From Deltaproteobacteria bacterium (GTDB lineage: Bacteria > Desulfobacterota > DSM-4660 > Desulfatiglandales > Desulfatiglandaceae): a DNA stretch of 7,870 nt. The stretch spans positions 3,425 to 11,294 of the forward strand of contig DUZB01000089.1 of assembly GCA_013349725.1 (NCBI GenBank). The letters are read 5' to 3'. The notes beneath the pieces were generated by a model that worked only from the letters and a program-made list of their open reading frames with translations, did no database searches and was not told the DNA's origin. Positions 1 through 7,165 of the stretch are shown piece after piece (position 1 is the stretch's first letter; every line of letters begins with the position of its first letter). A program made the position numbers and the translations under genes.

Positions 1-21
1 TCATTCGTCATTCGTCATTCC
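1..21. repeat. Short tandem heptamer repeat (TCATTCG), truncated by window start
   Basis: Two perfect TCATTCG units are followed by a third that differs only in its last base. The array starts at the first base of the window and probably continues upstream. It is one of five heptamer-phased arrays in the intergenic DNA of this window. No function can be read from it. Confidence 0.7.
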
Positions 22-81
22 CATAGCACCTCCTGCCTGATTTTACAAGCCTGTCGCCATTTTTTCATTGCGCTGCCTGTC

Positions 82-116
82 TTGACAAGCTTCATTATTA
101 AGCTTAATTTTATAAT
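82..116 (+). promoter_or_regulatory. Possible clpB promoter region, poorly resolved
   Basis: A TTGACA hexamer lies at 82-87 and a perfect TATAAT at 111-116, but they are 23 bp apart, too far for one standard sigma70 promoter. Two AAGCTT palindromes (87-92 and 100-105) lie between them. I see no CIRCE element (the HrcA operator) and no clear sigma32 pair (CTTGAAA with CCCCAT), which might be expected for a heat-shock gene. The TATAAT is the likeliest -10; the -35 is uncertain. A strong GGAGG at 164-168 sits 10 nt before the clpB ATG. Confidence 0.3.
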
Positions 117-178
117 ATTTGTACGAATAAGAGAGTAGTCTGTTTTGCAATTCCATCTCCATGGGAGGAACATAATAT

Positions 179-2761
179 ATGCGATTTGATAAATTCACTT
201 TAAAATCACAGGAAGTCGTTCAGGCATCCCAGCAATTAGCGGAAAAGCTGGGACATCAGCAGATTGAACCGGAGCATCTGGTAAAGGTCATTCTGGAACA
301 GAAGGAGGGGGTTATTCCTCCTCTTCTGGGGAAAATCGGGGCCGGCCAGAACCAGCTTCTCCAAACCTTTGATGCCGCGCTGCACAAGCTCCCCAAAGTT
401 TCCGGCACAAGTCTGGGGCAGGCCTATATCTCTCCAAGAGCAAAAGCTGTGCTTGACCAGGCCTTTACCGAAGCAGAGCAGGTCAAGGACGAATTTGTGA
501 GCCTGGAGCATATCCTTCTGGCCGTTACGGATGAAAAAAAAGGCGAAGCCGCAAAAATTCTCAAATCAGCCGGAATTACGAGAGATTCCATTCTCAATTC
601 GTTGGTGGATATTCGGGGAGGCCAGAGGATTACCGACCAGAATCCTGAAGATAAATATCAGGCACTGGAGCGGTTCAGCCGAGACCTTACAGCGGTAGCC
701 GCCAAGGGCAATCTGGATCCCGTAATCGGTCGAGATGATGAAATCCGAAGAATCATTCAGGTCCTTTCCCGAAGGACCAAAAACAACCCGGTACTGATCG
801 GGGAACCGGGTGTGGGAAAAACAGCCATTGTTGAAGGTCTGGCGCAGCGGATCATTCAGGGCGATATCCCGGAGACACTGAAAGACAAAAGGGTCGTGGC
901 TCTCGATATGGGGTCGCTCATAGCCGGGGCAAAATATCGGGGGGAGTTTGAAGACAGGCTCAAGGCCGTGTTAAAGGAAGTAACGGACTCCCACGGCCGG
1001 ATCATCCTTTTTATCGACGAGATGCACACCCTGGTGGGTGCGGGCGCCGCCGAGGGCGCCGTGGATGCCTCCAATATGCTCAAACCGGCCCTGGCGAGAG
1101 GCGAGTTGCGATGCGTTGGGGCCACCACCATTAAGGAATACCGGAAATACATTGAAAAGGATGCGGCTTTTGAAAGACGGTTTCAACCCGTTATGGTGGA
1201 GGAACCCTCTGTGGAAGACACTATTTCCATTTTGAGAGGGTTGAAGGAAAAGTATGAGGTGCATCACGGGGTTCGCATCAAGGATTCCGCGCTTGTGGCT
1301 GCCGCGACCCTGTCAAACCGGTATATTACGGACAGATTTCTGCCGGACAAAGCCATTGACCTCATCGATGAGGCCACGTCCAAACTCAGGATTGAAATCG
1401 ACAGCCTTCCCGCTGAAATTGATGATCTCCAGCGAAAAACCACCCAGTTGGAGATAGAGCGGGAAGCCCTCAAGAAGGAGAAAGACAGGGCTTCGAAAGA
1501 TCGACTGGAAAAGATCAAGGACGAACTGGCCGGCCTTCAGTCCCAGACAGAAGAGATGACCGCTCACTGGAAAAGTGAGAAGGATGCCATTTCAAAGATT
1601 CGGGAGATCAAGGAGAATCTGGAATCCACAAAATCGGAAGCACAAGTGGCTGAACGTGCAGGCGATCTTGCCAGGGCGGCGGAACTCAAATATGGGAAGT
1701 TGATCCAGCTGGAAAGTACGCTGGAGGAGGAGAACAGAAAACTTGAAGAACTCCAGTCCAGTCAGAAAATGCTCAAGGAAGAAGTGGACAGTGAAGATAT
1801 TGCAGAGGTTGTGGCCAAATGGACGGGTATTCCTGTTTCACGAATGATGGAAGGGGAAAAAGAAAAACTCCTCCAGATGGAGGGACGTCTATCCCTGAGG
1901 GTGGTTGGGCAGGACAACGCCATTAATTCCGTGGCCAATGCCGTTCGCAGGGCGAGATCCGGGCTTCAGGATCCAAACAGGCCCATCGGATCTTTCATCT
2001 TCATGGGCCCGACCGGTGTGGGAAAGACGGAGCTTGCCCGAGCACTGGCCCAGTTCCTGTTTGATGACGAGCAGTACATGATTCGCGTGGATATGTCGGA
2101 ATATATGGAAAGGCACTCCGTTGCCAGGTTGATAGGAGCCCCGCCAGGCTATGTGGGGTATGAAGAAGGGGGATACCTCACGGAGGCTGTGAGAAGGCAC
2201 CCTTATTCCGTGGTCCTGTTCGATGAGATAGAAAAGGCCCACCCCGATGTGTTTAACGCCCTCCTTCAGATCCTGGACGATGGGCGGATGACGGATGGAA
2301 AAGGCCGTACGGTGGATTTCAAGAACACGGTGCTCATCATGACTTCCAACGTGGGGAGCCAGTTTATCCAGGAGATGACGGGTCGCGACAACGCGGAAAT
2401 GGAAAAGGCCGTCATGGATGCCCTTCGGGCCACCTTCAAGCCGGAGTTCCTGAACCGGATTGATGATATCGTCATCTTCAATTCTCTTGGTCAAAAAGAG
2501 ATCCGAAAGATCGTCGGCATCCAGATCAGTTTGCTTGGAAAGCGTCTGGAAGACAGTAAAATCACACTGAAACTCACGGACAAGGCGGAAGAATTCATCG
2601 CCAACACAGGATTTGACCCGGTGTACGGGGCAAGGCCCCTCAAGAGGGCCATTCAGCGCTACATCCAGGATCCTCTCGCTGTCAAAATATTGGAAGGGGC
2701 GGTAAAAGAAGGGGATCAGGTGACCATAGACGTCCAGGACGGACAGGTGGTATTTGAATAA
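179..2761 (+). CDS. clpB: ATP-dependent protein disaggregase ClpB (Hsp104 family AAA+ chaperone)
   Basis: Cytoplasmic hexameric AAA+ unfoldase that pulls polypeptides out of aggregates, working with DnaK/DnaJ/GrpE. At 860 aa it has the full ClpB length. Order: Clp N-terminal repeat domain (about 1-145); first AAA+ module with Walker A GEPGVGKT (208-215, K214), Walker B D280-E281, arginine fingers R333-R334 and pore motif KYRG; a coiled-coil middle domain rich in Glu/Lys/Leu (about 405-530), which separates ClpB from ClpA and ClpC; second AAA+ module with Walker A GPTGVGKT (610-617, K616), Walker B D682-E683, pore motif GYVG, arginine finger R760 and sensor-2 R819. All residues needed for ATP hydrolysis at both sites are present. 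The ATG is supported by GGAGG 10 nt upstream and the family-typical start MRFDKFT. It appears monocistronic and converges on the next gene. No anomaly seen. Confidence 0.98.
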   Translation: MRFDKFTLKSQEVVQASQQLAEKLGHQQIEPEHLVKVILEQKEGVIPPLLGKIGAGQNQLLQTFDAALHKLPKVSGTSLGQAYISPRAKAVLDQAFTEAEQVKDEFVSLEHILLAVTDEKKGEAAKILKSAGITRDSILNSLVDIRGGQRITDQNPEDKYQALERFSRDLTAVAAKGNLDPVIGRDDEIRRIIQVLSRRTKNNPVLIGEPGVGKTAIVEGLAQRIIQGDIPETLKDKRVVALDMGSLIAGAKYRGEFEDRLKAVLKEVTDSHGRIILFIDEMHTLVGAGAAEGAVDASNMLKPALARGELRCVGATTIKEYRKYIEKDAAFERRFQPVMVEEPSVEDTISILRGLKEKYEVHHGVRIKDSALVAAATLSNRYITDRFLPDKAIDLIDEATSKLRIEIDSLPAEIDDLQRKTTQLEIEREALKKEKDRASKDRLEKIKDELAGLQSQTEEMTAHWKSEKDAISKIREIKENLESTKSEAQVAERAGDLARAAELKYGKLIQLESTLEEENRKLEELQSSQKMLKEEVDSEDIAEVVAKWTGIPVSRMMEGEKEKLLQMEGRLSLRVVGQDNAINSVANAVRRARSGLQDPNRPIGSFIFMGPTGVGKTELARALAQFLFDDEQYMIRVDMSEYMERHSVARLIGAPPGYVGYEEGGYLTEAVRRHPYSVVLFDEIEKAHPDVFNALLQILDDGRMTDGKGRTVDFKNTVLIMTSNVGSQFIQEMTGRDNAEMEKAVMDALRATFKPEFLNRIDDIVIFNSLGQKEIRKIVGIQISLLGKRLEDSKITLKLTDKAEEFIANTGFDPVYGARPLKRAIQRYIQDPLAVKILEGAVKEGDQVTIDVQDGQVVFE

Positions 2762-2789
2762 CTGACTGAAAAATTGGCTTGCACAACAA

Positions 2790-2810
2790 GGTTTCAGGTT
2801 TCGGGTTTCA
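2790..2810. repeat. Three tandem GGTTTCA-type heptamers
   Basis: Units at 2790-2796, 2797-2803 and 2804-2810 read GGTTTCA, GGTTTCG, GGTTTCA. The array lies 28 bp after the clpB stop in the convergent intergenic region, 44 bp from a second, different heptamer array. Function unknown. Confidence 0.75.
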
Positions 2811-2854
2811 GTCTCCTATGGGCTCGATGTATCCATGCTGTCCCGGAATTTCAC

Positions 2855-2899
2855 TGACACCTGACACCTGACACCTGACACCTGACACCTGACACCTGA
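2855..2899. repeat. Six perfect tandem TGACACC heptamers
   Basis: Six identical 7-bp units run from 2855 to 2896, followed by a partial unit (TGA) to 2899. It is the cleanest array in the window and lies between the convergent ends of clpB and the IHF-like gene. The perfect identity suggests recent slippage expansion, so copy number probably varies between strains. An A-run and the candidate terminator of the minus-strand operon follow directly. Confidence 0.92.
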
Positions 2900-2926
2900 A
2901 AAAAGACTATCTGAGATCAATTCAGA
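2899..2926 (-). terminator. Weak candidate rho-independent terminator of the minus-strand operon
   Basis: Read on the minus strand, TCTGA (2926-2922) can pair with TCAGA (2914-2910) around a 7-nt loop, and a tail ending in six Ts (2904-2899) follows. It lies 37 bp past the stop of the IHF-like gene, the right place for an operon terminator. The stem is only 5 bp and not GC-rich, so the call is weak. I found no convincing terminator for clpB on the plus strand. Confidence 0.3.
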
Positions 2927-2962
2927 ATATCAAGCAAATCCGTGATGAACCCCGCAAGATCT

Positions 2963-3313
2963 TCAAACCCGTTTCCCGTTCAGCTTTTCCTTCAGGCTGG
3001 GCGAAGTTTTGAAGGAAACCCGTCTTCTGGACCCTATGATGATGGTTTCGCCTGTCTGTGGATTTCTTCCAGGCCTGGACCATTTAAACTGCACCCTGAA
3101 CTTCCCGAATCCCCGGATAAAAATATCGTCCCCGCCGGCCAACGTTCTCTTCATGATCTCAAACAGGTGATCGACGATTTCCGCAGCCCTTTTCGGGTTC
3201 AGAAGAACGCAGTCCATCTCCGGAAAAAGAAAGAGCTGAGGCCCCTTTTCCTTATTTTTGAAACGAACCTCTTCCCGCACTTTCCTGATAATACCCGTTT
3301 TTGTCAGCGTCAT
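2963..3313 (-). CDS. IHF/HU-family DNA-binding protein with an N-terminal insertion
   Basis: Small nucleoid-type protein expected to dimerise and bend DNA. The 116-aa product opens with MTLTK, typical of IHF-alpha/HU, and contains the core GFGKF (68-72), the arm motif RPGRNPQTGE (80-89) with the intercalating proline P85, and a basic C-terminal strand (SRRRVSFK). Relative to the usual 90-100 residues it carries about 20 extra residues (17-36, including LFLFPEMD) between helix 1 and the LNPKRAAEIV helix. I chose the ATG at 3313-3311 because GAGG lies 8 nt upstream and the family start fits. An in-frame GTG at 3322-3320 would give 119 aa but overlaps that Shine-Dalgarno sequence. It follows the ABC exporter by 26 bp and is probably the last gene of the operon. 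It resembles IHF-alpha in the arm, but the insertion makes it a divergent paralogue, so I give no symbol. Confidence 0.9.
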   Translation of the reverse strand: MTLTKTGIIRKVREEVRFKNKEKGPQLFLFPEMDCVLLNPKRAAEIVDHLFEIMKRTLAGGDDIFIRGFGKFRVQFKWSRPGRNPQTGETIIIGSRRRVSFKTSPSLKEKLNGKRV

Positions 3314-3339
3314 ATTTCGCACCTCATCACCATTGCCGG

Positions 3340-5160
3340 CTATCCGCCGAATTGCATATCGTAAAGCTGCTTGAACCGTCCGTTTTTCTCGATAAGTTCC
3401 TGCCTGGTTCCCGATTCCAGAATTCTTCCTTCCTCAATAACAAAGATGCGATCCGCCCGCATGATCGTGCTGAGCCGATGGGCAACGATCAGGATGGTTC
3501 TTGTGCCTTTCAGGTCTTCAATGGCTTTCTGGACCAGCCCTTCGCTTTCAGCGTCCAGGGCCGAGGCGGCTTCATCCAGCATGAGAATGGCCGGGCCAAC
3601 CAGAATGGCTCTTGCAATAGCAAGGCGTTGTCTCTGCCCACCGGAAAGAAGGCTTCCCTGGTCGCCAATCCTGGTGAGATACTGCTCCGGTTGGGCCATG
3701 ATGAATCCATGGGCATGAGCGGCCCTGGCGGCTGCGATGACCTCCGCTTCCGATTTTTCCGGACTTCCATAACGGATGTTGTACAGGATCGTCTCATTAA
3801 AAAGGAGCGTTTCCTGGTTCACGACTCCGATCTGTTCTCTTAAGGATTTAAGAGTCACATCCCGTATGTCCGTACCGTCTATGGTAATGCTGCCGGCATT
3901 CACATCATAAAAGCGCGGGACAAGATCAAGGAGCGTACTTTTTCCTGCGCCGGTGGAACCGACGAAAGCGGCCATCTCTCCCGCCTTTACGCGAAAGCTG
4001 ATCTGTCTCAAGACCGGGCTTGCCTTTGAATAGCTGAAATCCACCCCCTGAAATTCAATGGCATCTTTATGCCTGGCCAGGGGAAGGGCGCCTTCCTTAT
4101 CCTGAATATCAGGAACGGTCTCCATAATCGCGAATACACGGCCGGTGGCCCCCTGAATGGTCTTGATATTGTTATTGACCAGAGCCAATCTTTTTATGGG
4201 CCTGTAAACCCGCGAGAAGGCATAGGCCATGGCCATAAGCTCCCCCAGAGTGTGGTGAAAATAGATCTTTCCGGCAATGAGGATTCCCGGCATGACCAGA
4301 AAAACCACGGTGTCCATCATGGGGCCCAGACCCTGCTGCCAGCGGTTCCAGTGCATCACTCTTTTGTAGAGGTTTTCGGCCAGCTCACTGAACCTGTTCA
4401 CCTCTCGCTTCCCGGTAAAAAAACCATGGATCAGCTTCAGGCAAAGAAGGGTTTCATGATAATCCGCGGTTACTTCCGCGGTGGCATCCTGCACCCTGAC
4501 CGACTGCTTCTTCACTTTCCTGCCGAACAACCGAACCAGGATTGCGATGAACGGAACCACGAAAAAAACCAGCAGGGTCATCTTCAGATTCATGACGAAG
4601 AGGTAGAGCAGAAATACCAGGGCCGTGATCGGATACTCGATGAGTCCGAGAAGCACTTCCGAGATGAGGTTCTGCAATACGGCCAGATCGGCTGTGGACC
4701 GGGCGATCAGTTCACCCGATTTCTTGCTGTGGTAGTACCCCATGGAAAGGGAAATGAATTTTCTGAAAAGGTCGATGCGGAGGGCTTTGACGGCCCGGTT
4801 CGCGAATGCGGCGGCTGCGAGACCGCTGAAATAAGTGGTCACCGATTTGAAGAATATGGAAACGAAGGCGACCAGGGTAAGGAGAACCAGCAGTCGATTG
4901 GGAGAGATACTTTTTATCAGGACCAGTTCGGTCCTTTGCCAGGAGAACCAGGAACCGGATTGAAATGCGATCCAGGGGATCTTCCAGGCCACGGGATCAG
5001 AACCGGTTTTCATTCCCTCATCAACAAATGGCTGAAGGAGATAAACGGGAACCACCACAAAAATGGATGAGATAGCGGCAAGAACAAGGGCGCAGATGAC
5101 TAATGCGCGGTGCCCTCTTACGTAGGAGGCGATATCTTTGCCTAAAATGGTATCCAGCAT
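3340..5160 (-). CDS. MsbA-like ABC exporter, fused membrane domain and ATPase
   Basis: Half-transporter of the type I (B-family) exporter class, expected to work as a homodimer in the inner membrane and export lipid or another hydrophobic substrate. The membrane half has hydrophobic segments near 19-43, 90-113, 167-190, 193-211, 281-300 and 304-320. The ATPase half has Walker A GSTGAGKS (401-408, K407), Q-loop Q449, signature LSGGQ (505-509), Walker B ending D529 with catalytic E530, and switch H561; all are intact. At 606 aa it is slightly longer than typical MsbA (about 580), partly because of a long TM1-TM2 loop (44-89) with several Trp. The ATG lies 7 bp after the dehydrogenase stop, with no recognisable Shine-Dalgarno sequence, which suggests translational coupling. 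The usual lipid A partners (lpxK, waaA) are absent here, so the lipid A flippase role is plausible but unproven. Confidence 0.93.
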   Translation of the reverse strand: MLDTILGKDIASYVRGHRALVICALVLAAISSIFVVVPVYLLQPFVDEGMKTGSDPVAWKIPWIAFQSGSWFSWQRTELVLIKSISPNRLLVLLTLVAFVSIFFKSVTTYFSGLAAAAFANRAVKALRIDLFRKFISLSMGYYHSKKSGELIARSTADLAVLQNLISEVLLGLIEYPITALVFLLYLFVMNLKMTLLVFFVVPFIAILVRLFGRKVKKQSVRVQDATAEVTADYHETLLCLKLIHGFFTGKREVNRFSELAENLYKRVMHWNRWQQGLGPMMDTVVFLVMPGILIAGKIYFHHTLGELMAMAYAFSRVYRPIKRLALVNNNIKTIQGATGRVFAIMETVPDIQDKEGALPLARHKDAIEFQGVDFSYSKASPVLRQISFRVKAGEMAAFVGSTGAGKSTLLDLVPRFYDVNAGSITIDGTDIRDVTLKSLREQIGVVNQETLLFNETILYNIRYGSPEKSEAEVIAAARAAHAHGFIMAQPEQYLTRIGDQGSLLSGGQRQRLAIARAILVGPAILMLDEAASALDAESEGLVQKAIEDLKGTRTILIVAHRLSTIMRADRIFVIEEGRILESGTRQELIEKNGRFKQLYDMQFGG

Positions 5161-5161
5161 A

Positions 5162-5174
5162 ACTGTTTTACAGT
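5162..5174 (-). other. Small inverted repeat across the dehydrogenase-exporter junction
   Basis: ACTGT and ACAGT flank three bases, forming a perfect 5-bp stem. The element spans the dehydrogenase stop codon (5170-5168) and ends one base before the exporter ATG, where a Shine-Dalgarno sequence would normally lie. It could influence translation re-initiation, but a stem this short may be chance. Confidence 0.3.
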
Positions 5175-6319
5175 GCGCCGATAAGCCGAGAAATGACGAT
5201 GCGCTGCACTTCGGAGGTTCCTTCTCCGATCTCCAGCAGTTTCTGGTCCCTGTAAAACCTCTCTACGTTGTACTCGTTCATCAACCCATAGCCCCCGTGG
5301 AGTTGAACGGCATGGTTGGCGCATCGGTACATGACTTCGGAACAGTGAAGTTTTGCCATGGCGGCTTCTTTTGAAAAAGGTTTGTTATTGTCCCTGAGCC
5401 AGCAGGCTTTGTACAGGATAAGTCGTGCGCACTCAATTTCCAGGGCCATATCGGCTAATTTAAAGGCATTGACCTGAAAAGTGGAGATCGGTTTCCCAAA
5501 CTGTTCCCGTTCCCTGGCATATTTCATGGTCAGATCAAAACATCCCTGGGCGCCCCCTAACCCCATGGCCCCAATGGACAATCGGCCTCCGTCAAGGGTC
5601 TGCATCATCTGGTGAAACCCGTTCCCCCTCGGGCCCAGCATGTTCTTTTCGGGAACGCGACAGTCATCAAAATACAGCTCACTGGTGTTGGAGGAACGCC
5701 ACATCATTTTCCCGTGCATCTCTCTGGACTCAAAACCCGGGGTCTCCGATTCAACAAGAATGCACGATAACTCAGGCCGACCATCCTTTCTGGTCCCTGT
5801 GCGGCAGAGGGAGGTGATACCGGAGGTGAGTTTCGTTGAGGCGTTGGTGATAAAGATCTTGCTGCCGTTTATAACCCATTCATCGCCATCCAGGACAGCT
5901 GTAGTCTTGGAGTTGCCCGCATCGGATCCGGCATTCGGCTCCGTTAATCCAAAGCCCCACAAGGCCTCGCCGCTGCATAATTTCGGAAGATATTTTTCCT
6001 TCTGTTCCTCGTTCCCGAAATAGTACAGAGGACCTATCCCAAGGGAATTGCCTGCCGCCACGGTAGCTGCATGGGACCCGTCAACCCGGGCGATTTCCTC
6101 CGTGGCAATAATATAGGACAGGTAGTCCATACCCTGGCCCCCATATTTTTCCGCAACGAACATGCCGAAAAGACCCAGATCGGCCATTTTCCCCATGGTT
6201 TCATAGGAAAATTCTTCCTTTTGATCCAATTCAATGGCTACCGGTTTGATTTCTTTCTCGGCAAAATCACGAACAGAATTGCGGAGAATGTCCTGCTCCA
6301 TGGATAGACTGAAGTCCAT
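5168..6319 (-). CDS. Acyl-CoA dehydrogenase, short/medium-chain type
   Basis: Flavoenzyme (FAD) that introduces an alpha-beta double bond into an acyl-CoA, normally passing electrons to electron-transfer flavoprotein; cytoplasmic. The 383-aa length is standard. Seen in order: the N-terminal helical domain, the FAD/substrate strand motif GLTEPNAGSD, WVINGSKIFITNA, the REREQFGKPIS helix with the FAD-contacting Arg/Gln/Phe, QLHGGYG, and a C-terminal EGTSEVQR with catalytic base E366. The alternative base position used by isovaleryl-type enzymes holds glycine (LDGGRLS), which supports the C-terminal Glu as the base. Glycine instead of the tyrosine of MCAD precedes E366. The ATG has a strong AAGGAG (6330-6325) 5 nt upstream. 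It is the first gene of a probable operon with the exporter and IHF-like genes and is transcribed divergently from the HTH-cupin regulator. Substrate cannot be told from sequence; fatty, branched or aromatic-derived acyl-CoAs are all possible. Confidence 0.96.
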   Translation of the reverse strand: MDFSLSMEQDILRNSVRDFAEKEIKPVAIELDQKEEFSYETMGKMADLGLFGMFVAEKYGGQGMDYLSYIIATEEIARVDGSHAATVAAGNSLGIGPLYYFGNEEQKEKYLPKLCSGEALWGFGLTEPNAGSDAGNSKTTAVLDGDEWVINGSKIFITNASTKLTSGITSLCRTGTRKDGRPELSCILVESETPGFESREMHGKMMWRSSNTSELYFDDCRVPEKNMLGPRGNGFHQMMQTLDGGRLSIGAMGLGGAQGCFDLTMKYAREREQFGKPISTFQVNAFKLADMALEIECARLILYKACWLRDNNKPFSKEAAMAKLHCSEVMYRCANHAVQLHGGYGLMNEYNVERFYRDQKLLEIGEGTSEVQRIVISRLIGAL

Positions 6320-6341
6320 AATAACTCCTTATTTTTGAATA

Positions 6342-6376
6342 GAAACCTGGCAACCGACAACTGGCAACCGTAAACG
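6342..6376. repeat. Degenerate tandem heptamer array in the dehydrogenase leader
   Basis: Five consecutive 7-bp units fit the loose consensus GRNAACY; units 2 and 4 are identical (GGCAACC, 6349-6355 and 6363-6369). The array lies between the predicted transcription start and the Shine-Dalgarno sequence of the dehydrogenase gene, so it is probably transcribed as part of its 5' leader. Confidence 0.6.
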
Positions 6377-6387
6377 GGTATGTTGTT

Positions 6388-6416
6388 TTTATAGGCAGAT
6401 GAGGAAAACTTGTCAA
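6388..6416 (-). promoter_or_regulatory. Predicted sigma70-type promoter for the dehydrogenase operon
   Basis: On the minus strand a perfect TTGACA (6416-6411) is followed after exactly 17 bp by TATAAA (6393-6388), a 5/6 match to the -10 consensus. The predicted start is near 6381, leaving a leader of about 60 nt that includes the heptamer array. Confidence 0.7.
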
Positions 6417-6444
6417 TCATAAAAAAGGAAACGGAATGCCATGA

Positions 6445-6460
6445 TGAATTTTAATTTATA
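6445..6460. promoter_or_regulatory. Candidate operator, copy 1 of a 16-bp direct repeat
   Basis: TGAATTTTAATTTATA matches a second copy at 6530-6545 at 15 of 16 positions. It lies about 29 bp upstream of the -35 box of the dehydrogenase promoter and upstream of the regulator promoter. A third, partial copy (TGAATTTT) occurs at 6469-6476. Assignment to the adjacent HTH-cupin regulator is inference; the surrounding DNA is AT-rich, which raises the odds of chance similarity. Confidence 0.45.
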
Positions 6461-6501
6461 GTTAAGTGTGAATTTTTTGAAAAAAGGCATAAAAAAATAT
6501 A

Positions 6502-6530
6502 TTGACATATCAAGAATATTTATCAATACT
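6502..6530 (+). promoter_or_regulatory. Predicted sigma70-type promoter for the HTH-cupin regulator
   Basis: A perfect TTGACA (6502-6507) is followed after 17 bp by AATACT (6525-6530), a 4/6 match to the -10 consensus. The predicted start is near 6537, about 39 nt before the TTG start codon. Copy 2 of the 16-bp repeat begins at the last base of the -10 and covers the predicted start. Confidence 0.6.
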
Positions 6531-6545
6531 GAATTTTAACTTATA
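6530..6545. promoter_or_regulatory. Candidate operator, copy 2 of a 16-bp direct repeat
   Basis: TGAATTTTAACTTATA differs from copy 1 by a single T-to-C change. It overlaps the predicted transcription start of the regulator, a position that would suit negative autoregulation. The two copies start 85 bp apart, close to eight turns of the DNA helix, so bound proteins would face the same side. Confidence 0.45.
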
Positions 6546-6575
6546 CAAAATACTTCTGTTTCAAGGGGCTGACTG

Positions 6576-7118
6576 TTGAATATTGGTTCATTGATCCGGA
6601 AACACCGGAAAGAACAAAAACTGACGCTGAAAACCGTCTCCCAGAAGGCGAATGTTTCAGAAGGTTTTCTGAGCCAGGTAGAAAATAATGTGAGTTCGCC
6701 ATCGGTAGAAACGTTGGTGAGCATCAGCAATGCTATCGGCGTGAACGCGGGAGACCTCCTGAACCAGATCGAAAACCAGGAACGACTAATCCTTATCCGC
6801 AGGGAAGAATGGATCGATGTGGATCTTCCCCACACGGGATTTGCCACCAGAAGATTTTTTGCGCCTGAAAGCAGAAATGTCATTGACAGCGCCATTCTTG
6901 TGCTTGAGCCTGGAAAATCGATTCCGGTTCGAAAAGGAATCAAAAATGGCCAGGAAATACTCTGTATCCTGAAAGGGTCCCTTGAGCTGACCCATCAGGG
7001 AAAAAAGATCCTGCTGTCAGAAGGGGATACCGTTCATTTCTGGTCGGATCTGCAGAAACAGAGCATCTCAACATCTGATGACAACACCGCCGTGGCATTG
7101 TGGATTGGCACCTTGTGA
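6576..7118 (+). CDS. XRE-family HTH-cupin transcriptional regulator
   Basis: DNA-binding regulator of 180 aa. An XRE/Cro-type helix-turn-helix occupies about residues 3-62 (second helix TLKTVSQKA, recognition helix around SEGFLSQVEN at 28-37). A cupin beta-barrel follows at about 95-178 (around LEPGKSIPV, LKGSLELTHQGK and LLSEGDTVHF), expected to sense a small ligand. The start is TTG, chosen because AAGGGG (6563-6568) lies 7 nt upstream and the domain begins directly there; no in-frame ATG fits. Cupins of this type that bind metal carry His residues in both motifs. Here the first motif reads PVRKGIKNGQE without His, and the second lacks His at the usual place (KQSIS), so metal binding looks lost. 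It is divergent from the dehydrogenase operon and upstream of the thiolase-like gene, so it probably regulates one or both. The effector is unknown. Confidence 0.92.
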   Translation: MNIGSLIRKHRKEQKLTLKTVSQKANVSEGFLSQVENNVSSPSVETLVSISNAIGVNAGDLLNQIENQERLILIRREEWIDVDLPHTGFATRRFFAPESRNVIDSAILVLEPGKSIPVRKGIKNGQEILCILKGSLELTHQGKKILLSEGDTVHFWSDLQKQSISTSDDNTAVALWIGTL

Positions 7119-7123
7119 TCACT

Positions 7124-7165
7124 TGAAACGCAAAACTTAAACCCTGAAACTAAAACCCTAAAACT
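7124..7165. repeat. Degenerate tandem heptamer array (A-rich)
   Basis: Six consecutive 7-bp units fit a loose consensus around NRAAACY, for example TGAAACG, TGAAACT and TAAAACT. The array starts 6 bp after the regulator stop. It runs directly into the hairpin at 7166-7190. It resembles in composition the array before the dehydrogenase gene. Confidence 0.6.

Noticed and set aside
82..116. TTGACA and TATAAT as one sigma70 promoter for clpB
   Set aside because: The 23-bp gap is well outside the usual 16-18 bp, so I list the region only as poorly resolved.
1889..2494. 201-codon open frame on the minus strand within clpB
   Set aside because: It overlaps the second AAA+ module of ClpB, has no domain I recognise and no supporting context.
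2790..2899. CRISPR array
   Set aside because: The repeats are contiguous 7-bp units without spacers, and no cas genes are present.
2942..3364. 140-codon plus-strand open frame opposite the IHF-like gene
   Set aside because: The minus-strand frame has clear IHF/HU family motifs and a Shine-Dalgarno sequence; the plus-strand frame has neither.
4069..5070. 333-codon open frame on the plus strand, antisense to the ABC exporter
   Set aside because: It lies wholly inside the exporter gene, whose motifs are all intact, and its translation is rich in Gly, His and Gln with no recognisable domain. It is a shadow of the codon bias on the other strand.
7124..7152. A separate promoter for the thiolase-like gene starting at TTGAAA
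   Set aside because: No acceptable -10 hexamer lies 16-18 bp downstream, and the hexamer belongs to a heptamer array.
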